This document shows, one piece after another, positions 1 through 6,726 of a stretch of DNA of 17,573 nt. The stretch is from Gracilibacteraceae bacterium (GTDB lineage Bacteria; Bacillota; Desulfitobacteriia; Desulfitobacteriales; Syntrophobotulaceae), in assembly GCA_031255985.1 (NCBI GenBank), contig JAIRRL010000207.1, positions 1-17,573 on the forward strand, read 5' to 3'. The position numbers and the translations under genes are program-made. The notes under the pieces were generated by a model that saw only the letters and a list, made by a program, of their open reading frames with translations, ran no database searches and was not told the origin of the DNA. How positions within the stretch are numbered: the first letter of the stretch is position 1; the number at the start of each line of letters is the position of its first letter.

Positions 1-1198
1 AAACAAGCACGGCGACTATGGGAATGACCATGGGTTTTATTTCGATCGCCGCCCCGAAAACCGAGCGGCCGATGATCTGAGCGAAGCCCAGCCCGGCGAA
101 ATAGCCGGCCGCCCCGCCCAGCAGGCCGGTCGCCGTTATTTCCGCCAGAACAAGCCCCGCGACGGAGATATTGTTCGCGCCCACCGCTTTGAGCAGGCCG
201 ATCTCCCGGCTGCGCTCCATGACGCTGGCCGTGACCAGGTTTGAGATGCCCAGAGCCGAGCCGAGCAAGCTCAAAATGGTGATCAGCAGCATGAGCAGCT
301 GCGTTTTTTCCAAAATAGCCCCTTCCGACTCGGCCACCCGGCGGACAGGCTTGGAAACGGACTCGCTCAGCACTTCGTCGATCTGATAGCAGATGGCGCT
401 GACATAAGCGGTGCAGTACCAGGTTTCCCATTCCTTAATCGAAAGGCTTTTGGGGTTTTGGGCCGCCCGGCGCGACAGTTCGTTGTCCGGCGTCGTCAGG
501 GCGCTGACCTCCACCCGGCTGACCAGGCCGGGCCGCTGGGCCAGACGCTGGGCGACGGGCAGAGGGGTAAATATTTGTTCATCCTCGTCGCTGCCGGCCT
601 CGAAAACGCCGCTGACCCGCAGGATGGCGCTCTGGCCGCCCAGGCTTAAAGCGAGCTGATCACCGGGCTGGATGCCGTAGCGCTCCGCCAGTAAAGCGCC
701 GACGAGCGCCGTATCCGCGTCGCTGTCCGCCGGCCATTGCCCGCTCACGTCCCACCAGCTTTTCATTCGCGCCAGGCCGGTGTTCAGGTTTTCCCCGGTC
801 GGCAGCTCCAGATGGCGGTCAAACCAGACGCCGGCCAGTTTTATCTCATCCGCGCCGTTCAAGCGGGCCTTTGTCTCCAGAAAAGGAGCAAAATCCACGA
901 TATTGAAGGCCCAGAAAATAGTCTTGATATTGCCCAGTTCGTCTTCCCGCAGATAACGCGCGGTCTCGGCGGCCCCTTCGTCCATGCCGTACAGATCGTT
1001 CAGCAGCGAAGCCTCTTTCGGCCGGACATTGATATTGGCGCCGTAAGTTTTCAGCTCCTGATTCACCTTGTCGCCCACGTCCAGCATGACGTTCAGCATG
1101 GCCGCGGCCAGCGAAGCGCCGAGGGCCACGGTAAAAGCGATCATGAGCATTTTTCCCTTTTGCCGCAGCAGCGCTCCTTTGACCATGCGCAAAAACAT
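1..1198 (-). CDS. FtsX/MacB-like ABC transporter permease, 3' end cut by window edge
   Basis: About 399 codons are visible before the left edge. The start is an ATG at 1198-1196 with the purine-rich SD AAAGGAGA about 8 bases upstream; the protein begins MFLRMVKGALLRQKGKML. The layout is one N-terminal membrane span (about residues 15-30), a large extracytoplasmic domain (about 35-275), then hydrophobic spans beginning near residue 280 (LLMLLITILSLLGSALGISN), followed by the ERSREIGLLKAVGA stretch typical of FtsX/MacB permeases. It lies 67 bases downstream of the DUF2318 gene on the same strand. In FTR1-P19 iron loci of other bacteria such permeases, with an ATPase encoded next to them, accompany the iron genes. 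The ATPase is presumably beyond the left edge. The role in exporting or extracting a substrate for iron uptake is inference. The family call is firm; the substrate is unknown. Confidence 0.85.
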   Translation of the reverse strand, partial: MFLRMVKGALLRQKGKMLMIAFTVALGASLAAAMLNVMLDVGDKVNQELKTYGANINVRPKEASLLNDLYGMDEGAAETARYLREDELGNIKTIFWAFNIVDFAPFLETKARLNGADEIKLAGVWFDRHLELPTGENLNTGLARMKSWWDVSGQWPADSDADTALVGALLAERYGIQPGDQLALSLGGQSAILRVSGVFEAGSDEDEQIFTPLPVAQRLAQRPGLVSRVEVSALTTPDNELSRRAAQNPKSLSIKEWETWYCTAYVSAICYQIDEVLSESVSKPVRRVAESEGAILEKTQLLMLLITILSLLGSALGISNLVTASVMERSREIGLLKAVGANNISVAGLVLAEITATGLLGGAAGYFAGLGFAQIIGRSVFGAAIEIKPMVIPIVAVLV

Positions 1199-1265
1199 TT
1201 TTCCGTCTCCTTTGTTTTTCTCCTATATTTTTGGCCGTTTTAAAATAATTTTGACTGTTTTAAAA

Positions 1266-2612
1266 CTATTTAAAGCGGCTTTTCTCGTTTTCCAAATCCG
1301 CGGTCTGGATCACCATCTTCCCCTCCCGCATCGCGTAGGGGAAGGGCACGGGATTGCAGCCGCCTTTAAAACCGATGGTTGATTTATTCATCACCACGTC
1401 GCACAGTTTGCACACCACCTCGTCGCCGCGTTCGTAATAGCCCGTGGGGCCGCAGATATCGCAGGCGTCCAGGCCGACGCCGTAGGAGGATTCATTTTTT
1501 TTGATCACGATAAAACGCACGCCCACGCCGTTCGAGGCCGTGTAGAGAAAACGGTGCAGATGCCCGTCGCTGATATTTTCCGCCGGAATAACGATCTCCG
1601 CGCCGATTATCTCCATCGGCTCCGTCGGGGAAAGAACGACTTCTTTTTCGCTATAGGCGCGCCCGGCGGTCAAACAAAGGACGACCAGGGCGTAACCGAG
1701 GATGATCACAGCGCTCCAGCGGATCCGCCCGCGGGCGGCCGCCAGGCTTTTCCGCCGCTCGGCCGGGTTGGCGAAACTGCCGCCGCCGCGCGTACTCGCC
1801 CGCCAGACTATGAGGGGGATGAAAAAAGTCAGGCCCATGACGGCGTAGAGGAAAAAATCATGGTAATTGACGATTTGTTTTAAGACGGCGAAAAGGGTTC
1901 TGGAGGTGGGAATCAGGCGCCGGGCGTACAAAAACTGCAGGATAGCCGCCGCCTGACTGACGAGATTGACGAGCAGGGCCGCCGTCAGGAGCGCCCGGCA
2001 AAGCGAGGGCCAAACGGAGCGCAGGTAGCCGCTGGCCCGAAACAGGCCCCAGCTGATGAGGGCGGCCAGGAGCAGGCCCCCCGCGTAACCGATGAATTTA
2101 AAAAGAAACTCCGTGCTGAAGACGCTTTCGCCGACGAGGACGAAATCCGCCGGATACAAAAAAATATCGATCAAGGTGTAAAAGAGCAAGGAGGCGCAGA
2201 GCAAAGCCGCCGCCGCCTGAAAAACAAAAACGGTCAAACGGCCGCCGCCCGCGTCCGTCGCCGTGTCCGCCGTGCCGTCGCCCGCGCCCTGTTCCCGTAG
2301 GGGACGCCGCCTTCGGCGTCCCGTGTCCCCGCGTTCACGCCTGCTCTCGCGCCAGACCGCCGCGAGAAAAAAAACAGCCGCGACGATTGACACGGACAAA
2401 ATACCGACGTTCCAATACTCGCGGTTGATCAAATTGGTGGCGCGCCGCAAAACCGCCGTCGTCAAAGCCAAAAACGCCCCCAGGCCGGCGGCGGGCGGGA
2501 GCCATTTTTTCCAGGCCGCGCTCCGGCCGTTACAGACCAGAGCCAAAATCAGGGCCAAAAGAATAAAAACGCTCAGCGAATTTTGCAGCACCAGGATAAA
2601 ATAACGCAGCAT
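1266..2612 (-). CDS. DUF2318 membrane protein with C-terminal Cys pairs (iron-uptake operon)
   Basis: A 448-residue polytopic membrane protein. The ATG at 2612 has GGAGG four bases upstream. The first 320 residues hold about eight hydrophobic spans, with an Arg-rich hydrophilic loop near residues 90-120. The C-terminal extracytoplasmic domain (about 330-448) carries C384-x2-C387, C401-x2-C404 and C419, a pattern fitting the DUF2318 Fe-S-containing domain found beside FTR1 and P19 genes. In such systems it is thought to take part in electron transfer or iron reduction at the membrane; that role is known only by association and is not shown here. It follows the P19 gene after 85 bases and precedes the ABC permease. 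The loop region contains an odd perfect palindrome at DNA level (2301-2322). Full length by appearance. Confidence 0.85.
   Translation of the reverse strand: MLRYFILVLQNSLSVFILLALILALVCNGRSAAWKKWLPPAAGLGAFLALTTAVLRRATNLINREYWNVGILSVSIVAAVFFLAAVWRESRRERGDTGRRRRRPLREQGAGDGTADTATDAGGGRLTVFVFQAAAALLCASLLFYTLIDIFLYPADFVLVGESVFSTEFLFKFIGYAGGLLLAALISWGLFRASGYLRSVWPSLCRALLTAALLVNLVSQAAAILQFLYARRLIPTSRTLFAVLKQIVNYHDFFLYAVMGLTFFIPLIVWRASTRGGGSFANPAERRKSLAAARGRIRWSAVIILGYALVVLCLTAGRAYSEKEVVLSPTEPMEIIGAEIVIPAENISDGHLHRFLYTASNGVGVRFIVIKKNESSYGVGLDACDICGPTGYYERGDEVVCKLCDVVMNKSTIGFKGGCNPVPFPYAMREGKMVIQTADLENEKSRFK
2301..2322. repeat. Perfect palindrome inside the DUF2318 gene
   Basis: GGGACGCCG and CGGCGTCCC form a 9-bp perfect inverted repeat around a 4-base CCTT loop, with further GGGG/CCCC pairing possible outside. 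It lies in the coding region and encodes part of an Arg-run (GRRRRRPL) in a hydrophilic loop between membrane spans. It resembles repetitive extragenic palindromes but sits in frame within a gene. Confidence 0.6.
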
Positions 2613-2642
2613 AGAGCCTCCGCAACGCTATAAATGGGAAAC

Positions 2643-2671
2643 GGGGCGCCGCGCTCCAGGCCCGGCGCTCC
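2643..2671 (-). other. Intercistronic GC-rich stem-loop between P19 and DUF2318 genes
   Basis: On the minus strand GGAGCGCCG can pair with CGGCGCCCC across an 11-base loop with one mismatch. No T-run follows, so it is more likely a processing or stability element (or a partial attenuator) than a full terminator. It lies in the 85-base gap of the iron operon and could set P19 lipoprotein levels above those of the membrane proteins downstream. The function is inferred. Confidence 0.4.
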
Positions 2672-2697
2672 GTCTTTACCGGATTATATGGAATATT

Positions 2698-3333
2698 TTA
2701 CCAAGAACGGGGGACGAAATCGAATTCCCACTCGGCGACAAGCGGCTCGTTCCAGAAACGGCCGTCAACGCCGGTCGTCGGGTCAACATGCAGCAAGTAA
2801 CCTTGCGCTTCGGGGTTTTCAATGATGAAACGGACTGTATAGGTTCCGGCCGCCGGGAATTTAATGTTGGCGCCGTAATGCGGGCCGTCGCTCGCGCTCA
2901 TCGGCATGAAACTTCCCTCGCTCACCGTGCCGTCCTCGGCTTCCAGCTCATAGTTGACTGTAAGATAAGGCACAAAATCGCCGGCGCCGTAGCCGAGCGT
3001 GTTGCCGGCCAAAGCGGAAATATCAGCTTCCATGTGCATATCGGACTCGGAGGCGGCCAGGCTGTTGCCGGCCGGTTCCATATCCACCGGCTGGAAATAA
3101 ACGCCAGCCACGTTCAGCGGCCCAAGCTCGATATCGTCGCCAATCGGAAATTCTTCAAATCCCGCCACATCGCCGGGCGCGACCGCGGGGCCGCTGGCTT
3201 CGGGCTGGGCCGGAGGTTCGGCGGGCTGGTTATTCTGAGCCGTGGTGGGCTGACTGGGGGCGGGGGTGGAGCAGGCGGCCAAAGTGGCCAGAGCCAGAAC
3301 GAGAACAAACAGAATGGTGATCGATTTTTTCAT
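2698..3333 (-). CDS. p19: P19/Tpd-family iron-uptake lipoprotein
   Basis: A 211-residue protein beginning MKKSITILFVLVLALATLAAC. The lipobox LAAC places the lipidated cysteine at C21, so it should be anchored on the outer face of the membrane. A Pro/Gln/Ala-rich linker (22-55) precedes the P19/Tpd beta-sandwich domain. Typical marks are GVYFQPVDM (about 77-85), SDMHMEADI (about 97-105), DGPHYG (149-154), GTYTVRF (163-169) and YLLHVD (179-184). The Met and His residues M85, H100 and H152 are the likely metal ligands. In this family a copper site is thought to help oxidise or deliver iron to the partner FTR1 permease. The SD overlaps the stop codon of ftr1 (TAGGAGGA, 7 bases before ATG), so the two are translationally coupled. 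Native length for the family. Confidence 0.9.
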   Translation of the reverse strand: MKKSITILFVLVLALATLAACSTPAPSQPTTAQNNQPAEPPAQPEASGPAVAPGDVAGFEEFPIGDDIELGPLNVAGVYFQPVDMEPAGNSLAASESDMHMEADISALAGNTLGYGAGDFVPYLTVNYELEAEDGTVSEGSFMPMSASDGPHYGANIKFPAAGTYTVRFIIENPEAQGYLLHVDPTTGVDGRFWNEPLVAEWEFDFVPRSW

Positions 3334-3345
3334 TTCATCTTCCTC

Positions 3346-4545
3346 CTAAGAAGCAGAACTTGGTTGTTTTTTCCATTTTTTCACTTGAATGGTGAAGGTA
3401 ACGATCGTGACTGCCAGCAAAACGATTTGCGGAATCAAAGTCTCCAGCGTCGGATATATGCCCAGCAAATCGACCGAGGAGATCCCGGCGACCGGCGTGA
3501 CGCTGACGGCGTTGCCCTCCTGCAATTCCTTGACGCCGGAACCGATGAAGGAAATCGCCATCACGGACAGCAGCGCGCTTGTGCCGAGGAAAAACGGTTT
3601 CAGCGGCAACCGCAGGCTCAGAACCCGGATGAGGATGTAAACCACGACCAGCGCCGCGCAACCAACCCCGAACCCGGCCCAGATCATGTTGGCGTAAGTC
3701 TCGGTATCCGCGAGCAGCGCCTGGTAAAAAAGGATCACTTCCGCCCCTTCGCGGAAAACCGCCAAGAAGGCCGCGAAAGCCAGCGAGAAAACACTGCCCT
3801 TGGCAATGGAACTTTGTACCCTCCCTTCAATATATCCGCTCCAGGCGTCAGCTTCCGCCTTGCCGACCATCCAATTGCTGACGTAAAACAGCACCGCGAC
3901 AGCCACCAGCATCGTCACGCCCTCGATGATTTCCTGCTGGGCGCCGCTCGCGCCGGACAGGGCGTTCAGGATAAAAGCCATCACGACGCTGGCCGCAAGG
4001 GCAAGGATCGAACCCCGGTAAACCGTGCCGGTTCTTTGCTTATTGCCGCTTTTGACCAGATAGGCCACAATCGCGCCCACGATGATGATCGCCTCGAAGC
4101 CCTCGCGCAAAATGATCAGAAACGAAGCGAGAAAAACAGCCGTCGGGCTTTCTGTTTTGCCGTCCAGCTGGGCGGCGTCCTCGCGCAGAAAACGCACGAG
4201 CGTATTCAGATCCTCCCGGACGGAGTCTTGGGGAGCGCCCGCCGTCATTGCTTTTTTGATCAGGCTGAACTGATACTCGACCTGAGCGGCCCGATCACCG
4301 GAAACATAGGCCATCACGGTTCTTTCAAAGCCCAATTTTTCGTAAAAACTGAAATATGCGACGTCCACCTGAGCCTTGGCGCCGGCGATATCGCCCGCTA
4401 AGTAAATTTCATACGCATCGTCGCACACGGCCGCCATCTCATCCACTATTTCACCCCAGGAATTGTAGTCCGCCGCCAGAACCGCTCCCGCCGCCGCGAA
4501 AAACAGCAGCAGAACCAGAACAGGCAAAACCGTTACTCTGAGCAT
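3346..4545 (-). CDS. ftr1: FTR1-family iron permease
   Basis: A 399-residue high-affinity iron permease. A signal peptide (1-25, ending AVLAA) is followed by an extracytoplasmic helical domain (about 26-130), then seven or so membrane spans. Both hallmark FTR1 iron-binding motifs are present: REGFE at 147-151 and REGAE at 265-269, each inside a membrane helix. The C terminus is basic (VKKWKKQ). The SD GAGGGGG lies 7 bases before the ATG at 4545. It is first in the operon with P19, DUF2318 and the ABC permease, and the stop codon overlaps the next SD. Fungal FTR1 takes iron from a ferroxidase; bacterial homologues pair with P19/Tpd or EfeO/EfeB. No efeO or efeB is present, so this is the P19 type. 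The promoter and a likely iron-repressor site lie at 4645-4689. Confidence 0.93.
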   Translation of the reverse strand: MLRVTVLPVLVLLLFFAAAGAVLAADYNSWGEIVDEMAAVCDDAYEIYLAGDIAGAKAQVDVAYFSFYEKLGFERTVMAYVSGDRAAQVEYQFSLIKKAMTAGAPQDSVREDLNTLVRFLREDAAQLDGKTESPTAVFLASFLIILREGFEAIIIVGAIVAYLVKSGNKQRTGTVYRGSILALAASVVMAFILNALSGASGAQQEIIEGVTMLVAVAVLFYVSNWMVGKAEADAWSGYIEGRVQSSIAKGSVFSLAFAAFLAVFREGAEVILFYQALLADTETYANMIWAGFGVGCAALVVVYILIRVLSLRLPLKPFFLGTSALLSVMAISFIGSGVKELQEGNAVSVTPVAGISSVDLLGIYPTLETLIPQIVLLAVTIVTFTIQVKKWKKQPSSAS

Positions 4546-4644
4546 GTATTCACCCCCTCTCTCCCGTAATCAGGGCTTGCTGAAAACGAAATTCTGTTAA
4601 AGACTAAATGGCAACGAGAAAATAGTGGAGCAAGCCAAAGCTAA

Positions 4645-4663
4645 TTAGCTTGCGCTAACAATA
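4645..4663. promoter_or_regulatory. Candidate DtxR/IdeR-type iron box
   Basis: TTAGCTTGCGCTAACAATA matches the known DtxR/IdeR consensus TTAGGTTAGGCTAACCTAA at 13 of 19 positions by eye. It contains the inverted repeat TTAGC-TTGC-GCTAA and overlaps the -10 and presumed start point of ftr1. That position fits repression by an iron-loaded DtxR-family regulator. An adjoining palindrome GCTAATTAGC (4640-4649) extends the symmetry. The assignment to DtxR rather than Fur or MntR is inference. Confidence 0.5.
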
Positions 4664-4689
4664 ATACCCTATTTATCCCCATTTGTCAA
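4661..4689 (-). promoter_or_regulatory. ftr1 operon promoter (TTGACA-N17-TATTAT)
   Basis: On the minus strand TTGACA (4689-4684), a 17-base spacer and TATTAT (4666-4661) make a near-consensus vegetative promoter. The start point should fall near 4654, giving a leader of about 110 bases before ftr1. The -10 lies partly within the candidate iron box. Confidence 0.8.
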
Positions 4690-4831
4690 TAGCAAAATTT
4701 AACAAAAATCAAAATTTTTTGTCCCCCACCGTTTGGAAAGTTGACCCGGCTGGCGGCGAATACGCGTCAAGAGTGGAACGGAGAGCGGACTGTTTTTTGG
4801 AAAAAATAATTCTCCGCAGCTTGAAACGGCA

Positions 4832-4840
4832 TGATATAAT
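4832..4840 (+). promoter_or_regulatory. Extended -10 promoter for DsbA-like gene
   Basis: TG-A-TATAAT is a perfect extended -10 element; no good -35 is present, as is common for that class. Transcription would start near 4847, leaving a leader of about 45 bases before the gene at 4892. Confidence 0.6.
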
Positions 4841-4891
4841 AATTGCTATCCACAGGAAAATGTGGAATCTTGATATTGCGGAGGGCTGAAA

Positions 4892-5401
4892 ATGGCGAAA
4901 CTGGAAGTGTTCTTCGATTATGCCTGCCCGTTCTGTTTGCAGGGGCATGAACTCCTGACAGAACTTTTGCGCCTGTATCCGGACCTTGAGGTGGAATGGC
5001 GCCCGTGCGAGGCGCATCCCCGCCCTGAGCAGTACGGACGCCACAGCGACCTCTGCGCCAGGGCCATGTATTTTGCGCTGGAGCAGGGCGCGGATATGGA
5101 CGAATACCACCGCCGGATGTACCGCGCCGCCTTGATTGACGAGGCGGATATTGAAAAAGTGGGCGCGATTCAGGCGGCGACCGCCGGCTTGCTGGATCAA
5201 GCCGGTTTGGCGGACGCGCTCGGCAGCGGCCTGTACGGGGACAGACTGCGGGAAAACAACCGCCAGGCCTGGGAAGTGTGCGATTTTCCCGCAGTACCCT
5301 CTTTTCGCCTGGGTGGCGGGCTGCTGCCGTCAAAATTGGGTATTGGCGTGAGCAAAGAGGAGTTGGCGGCGTTTTTGGAGAGTAAAACATACACGTCTTA
5401 G
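4892..5401 (+). CDS. DsbA/FrnE-like cytoplasmic thiol oxidoreductase
   Basis: A 169-residue thioredoxin-fold protein. The redox motif CPFC is at residues 12-15, directly after the first beta strand (LEVFFDYA). The cis-proline loop is AVPSF (P136), before the strand FRLGGG. The central helical insertion (about 45-125) is that of the DsbA/FrnE/2-hydroxychromene isomerase group. No signal peptide or membrane span is present, so it should act in the cytosol on disulfides or as a reductase; the substrate is unknown. The SD GGAGGG lies 6 bases before the ATG. It is divergent from the iron operon. Thioredoxin-like genes occur in Campylobacter P19 loci, but those are exported, so a functional link here is weak. 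The stop codon TAG is partly made by an inverted repeat (5398-5465), so the C-terminal end may have been altered. Confidence 0.88.
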   Translation: MAKLEVFFDYACPFCLQGHELLTELLRLYPDLEVEWRPCEAHPRPEQYGRHSDLCARAMYFALEQGADMDEYHRRMYRAALIDEADIEKVGAIQAATAGLLDQAGLADALGSGLYGDRLRENNRQAWEVCDFPAVPSFRLGGGLLPSKLGIGVSKEELAAFLESKTYTS

Positions 5402-5465
5402 TACCTTACGGACACGCTTCTACAATAAAAAACAAGAAATCAAGTGAATGTCCGTAAGGTACTAA
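5398..5465. repeat. 17-bp perfect inverted repeat, MITE-like, overlapping a stop codon
   Basis: TTAGTACCTTACGGACA at 5398-5414 is exactly mirrored by TGTCCGTAAGGTACTAA at 5449-5465, around a 34-base AT-rich core. Read another way, 14-bp terminal repeats (GTACC...) are flanked by TA on both sides. That layout is seen in small elements moved by IS630/mariner-type transposases. The left end forms the TAG stop of the DsbA-like gene. It could equally be a simple RNA hairpin; no T-run follows on plus. Confidence 0.6.
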
Positions 5466-5485
5466 CGCCGCGCCCTGGCGCGGCG
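5466..5485. repeat. GC-only hairpin, 9-bp stem
   Basis: CGCCGCGCC and GGCGCGGCG pair perfectly across a two-base CT loop, directly after the 17-bp inverted repeat and followed by GCGCGC. The stem is very stable. It may be part of a compound terminator between the converging genes; no T-run follows on either strand. Confidence 0.55.
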
Positions 5486-5510
5486 CGCGCAGCGTGAACC
5501 ATATGATAAA

Positions 5511-5567
5511 ACTAAAGCGGACTGACGCGCCCCGAGTTTTGGGTTGTGGGCGTCAGTCCGCTTTAGT
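5511..5567 (-). terminator. Terminator of the riboflavin operon (18-bp stem), possibly bidirectional
   Basis: ACTAAAGCGGACTGACGC (5511-5528) and its exact complement (5550-5567) form an 18-bp perfect stem with a 21-base loop. On the minus strand the stem is followed by TTTATCAT, a short T-tract, so it should end transcription from the riboflavin operon, whose last gene stops at 5639. On plus it would also meet transcripts from the DsbA-like gene, but there GAAATAATG follows, a poor tract. Confidence 0.65.
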
Positions 5568-5638
5568 GAAATAATGTTAACAGTATGCAATTCGAGAGAC
5601 AAAGGGTTCCGAAACGTTTCCTTCGGGAAAAGAAAAGT

Positions 5639-6088
5639 TCAGTGAAATAGCTGCTGGCGGAATACGCACAGTACGCCTATCAGCATGAATACGACCCCGA
5701 TCAGCCGGTACAGGTCGAAGGGGACGACCGGCGCTCCCATCAGGCCGAAATTGTCGATGAAAAGCGAGCTGGTCAGCTGGCCTACTATGACGCCGAGCAT
5801 GACGCTCGCGACGCCGATGTGCGGGACGGAGACGATCATGCTGACGACGACGGCGGCTCCCAGCAGTCCCCCGGTAAGCTGCCATTTCGGGGCGGTCAGC
5901 GCGGCGCTGATGTCGCCTTTGCCAAAAAAGAAAAATACGATTGTCAGGGCGAGCGCTCCGACCGTAAAAGAGATCAGGCTGCCCTCTACGGTTCCGACGC
6001 GCTTGCCCAGGCCGGAATTGACGGACGCCTGCACTCCCCCGCACCAGCCGGCAAAGACCATGAGCAGTAAATACGGAAGCTTGTCCAT
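5639..6088 (-). CDS. DUF606/YdcZ-type small DMT transporter, last gene of riboflavin operon
   Basis: A 149-residue protein with five hydrophobic spans. It shows the DUF606/YdcZ (drug/metabolite transporter superfamily) pattern: an N-terminal GGVQASVNSGLG stretch (18-29), then SLISFTVG (37-44) and WQLTGGLLGA near residue 70, with SVMLGVIVGQL (94-104) in the fourth span. It begins one base after the ribH stop (TGA-T-ATG) and so depends on ribH translation; only a weak SD (CAGGGTC) is present. Its place at the end of an FMN-riboswitch operon suggests it carries riboflavin or a related compound. DMT-superfamily riboflavin carriers (RibN) are known, but DUF606 is a different family, so this is inference. 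Many family members act as pairs; no partner is seen here. Confidence 0.85.
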   Translation of the reverse strand: MDKLPYLLLMVFAGWCGGVQASVNSGLGKRVGTVEGSLISFTVGALALTIVFFFFGKGDISAALTAPKWQLTGGLLGAAVVVSMIVSVPHIGVASVMLGVIVGQLTSSLFIDNFGLMGAPVVPFDLYRLIGVVFMLIGVLCVFRQQLFH

Positions 6089-6089
6089 A

Positions 6090-6575
6090 TCAGACCCTGT
6101 ATTCCGGCGCCGGGAACAATTTGAACAAATTAGCCGTCTCTATGGCGGCCAGCGCCGCGTCAAAACCTTTGTTGCCCGCTTTTGTTCCCGCGCGCTCAAT
6201 CGCCTGTTCGATCGTGTCCGTGGTCAGCACGCCAAAACTGACGGGGACGCCGGAGGCAAGCGCGACCTGGGCGATTCCTTTGCTGACCTCCGCGCTTACA
6301 TAGTCAAAATGCGGCGTCGCCCCGCGAATAACGGCGCCCAGGCAGATAACGGCGTCGTATTTCCGGGACAGGGCGGCTCTTTGGGCGGCCAGCGGTATTT
6401 CAAAGGCGCCCGGCGTCCAGACCAGATCGATATTTTCCGGCGCGACCCCGTGCCGCAGCAGCGCGTCCTCGGCTCCGCCGATGAGTTTGCCGGTGATAAA
6501 TTCGTTGAACCGGGCGGCGACCAGGCAGAATTTAAGCCCTTCGCCGATGAGTTTTCCTTCAATTATATTGCGCAT
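6090..6575 (-). CDS. ribH: 6,7-dimethyl-8-ribityllumazine synthase
   Basis: A 161-residue enzyme of normal family length. It condenses 5-amino-6-ribitylaminouracil with 3,4-dihydroxy-2-butanone 4-phosphate to form the lumazine precursor of riboflavin, and usually assembles into pentamers or 60-mer shells. Visible marks are ARFNEFI (about 21-27), WTPGAFEIP (53-61), GAVIRGATPHFDYV (79-92, with the catalytic His at 88), and GVLTTDTIEQAIERAG (114-129) followed by KAGNKG. The SD GGGAGGA lies about 7 bases before the ATG. It is separated from ribBA by 180 bases of AT-rich, repeat-bearing DNA, whereas other gaps in the operon are short. Confidence 0.97.
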   Translation of the reverse strand: MRNIIEGKLIGEGLKFCLVAARFNEFITGKLIGGAEDALLRHGVAPENIDLVWTPGAFEIPLAAQRAALSRKYDAVICLGAVIRGATPHFDYVSAEVSKGIAQVALASGVPVSFGVLTTDTIEQAIERAGTKAGNKGFDAALAAIETANLFKLFPAPEYRV

Positions 6576-6636
6576 GGATTTTCCTCCCTGATAGTTTAAA
6601 TGGTCTAAACGGTTTACACACTAAAACATTTTAAAT

Positions 6637-6726
6637 GACATAAAAGACATAAATGACATAAATGATTTGATTGACATAAATGACATAAATGATTTGATTG
6701 ACTTAAATGACTTAAATGAGTAAAAC
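6637..6726. repeat. Array of ten 9-bp repeats between ribBA and ribH
   Basis: Ten consecutive 9-mers run without gaps. Units of GACATAAAT (with variants GACATAAAA and GACTTAAAT) alternate with GATTTGATT; the final unit is GAGTAAAAC. The triplet GACATAAAT-GACATAAAT-GATTTGATT (27 bp) occurs twice in a row (6646-6699). The array fills half of the 180-base gap in the riboflavin operon and is AT-rich in a GC-rich neighbourhood. On the minus strand several frames are partly open but no SD is present, so it is not read as a gene. Such arrays can change copy number by slippage. Confidence 0.9.

Larger units (their letters stand above)
4546..4891. other. Divergent control region between ftr1 operon and DsbA-like gene
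   Basis: This 346-base stretch is visibly more AT-rich than the flanking genes and contains no convincing ORF. It holds the ftr1 promoter and operator (4645-4689, minus) and an extended -10 promoter for the plus-strand gene (4832-4840). The roughly 100-base ftr1 leader (4546-4650) shows no terminator-like hairpin. Confidence 0.6.

Noticed and set aside
2788..4401. 537-residue plus-strand open frame across the P19 and FTR1 genes
   Set aside because: It is antisense to two clearly recognised, coupled genes, has a low-complexity Gln/His/Arg-rich composition and no SD. It is a by-product of high GC content.
4640..4690. Fur box upstream of ftr1
   Set aside because: The element lacks the GATAAT-type hexamer pattern; the TTAG...CTAA symmetry fits the DtxR/IdeR consensus better.
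4709..5390. Minus-strand frames across the DsbA-like gene (163 and 207 residues)
   Set aside because: They are antisense to a gene with CPFC, a cis-Pro loop and a proper SD and promoter, and they resemble no family.
5685..6599. 304-residue plus-strand frame across the transporter gene and ribH
   Set aside because: It is antisense to two recognised genes, with no SD and no domain features.
6637..6726. The 9-bp repeat array as a CRISPR or a coding repeat
   Set aside because: Units are only 9 bp with no spacers, and no cas genes are near. Minus-strand frames through it are short and have no SD.
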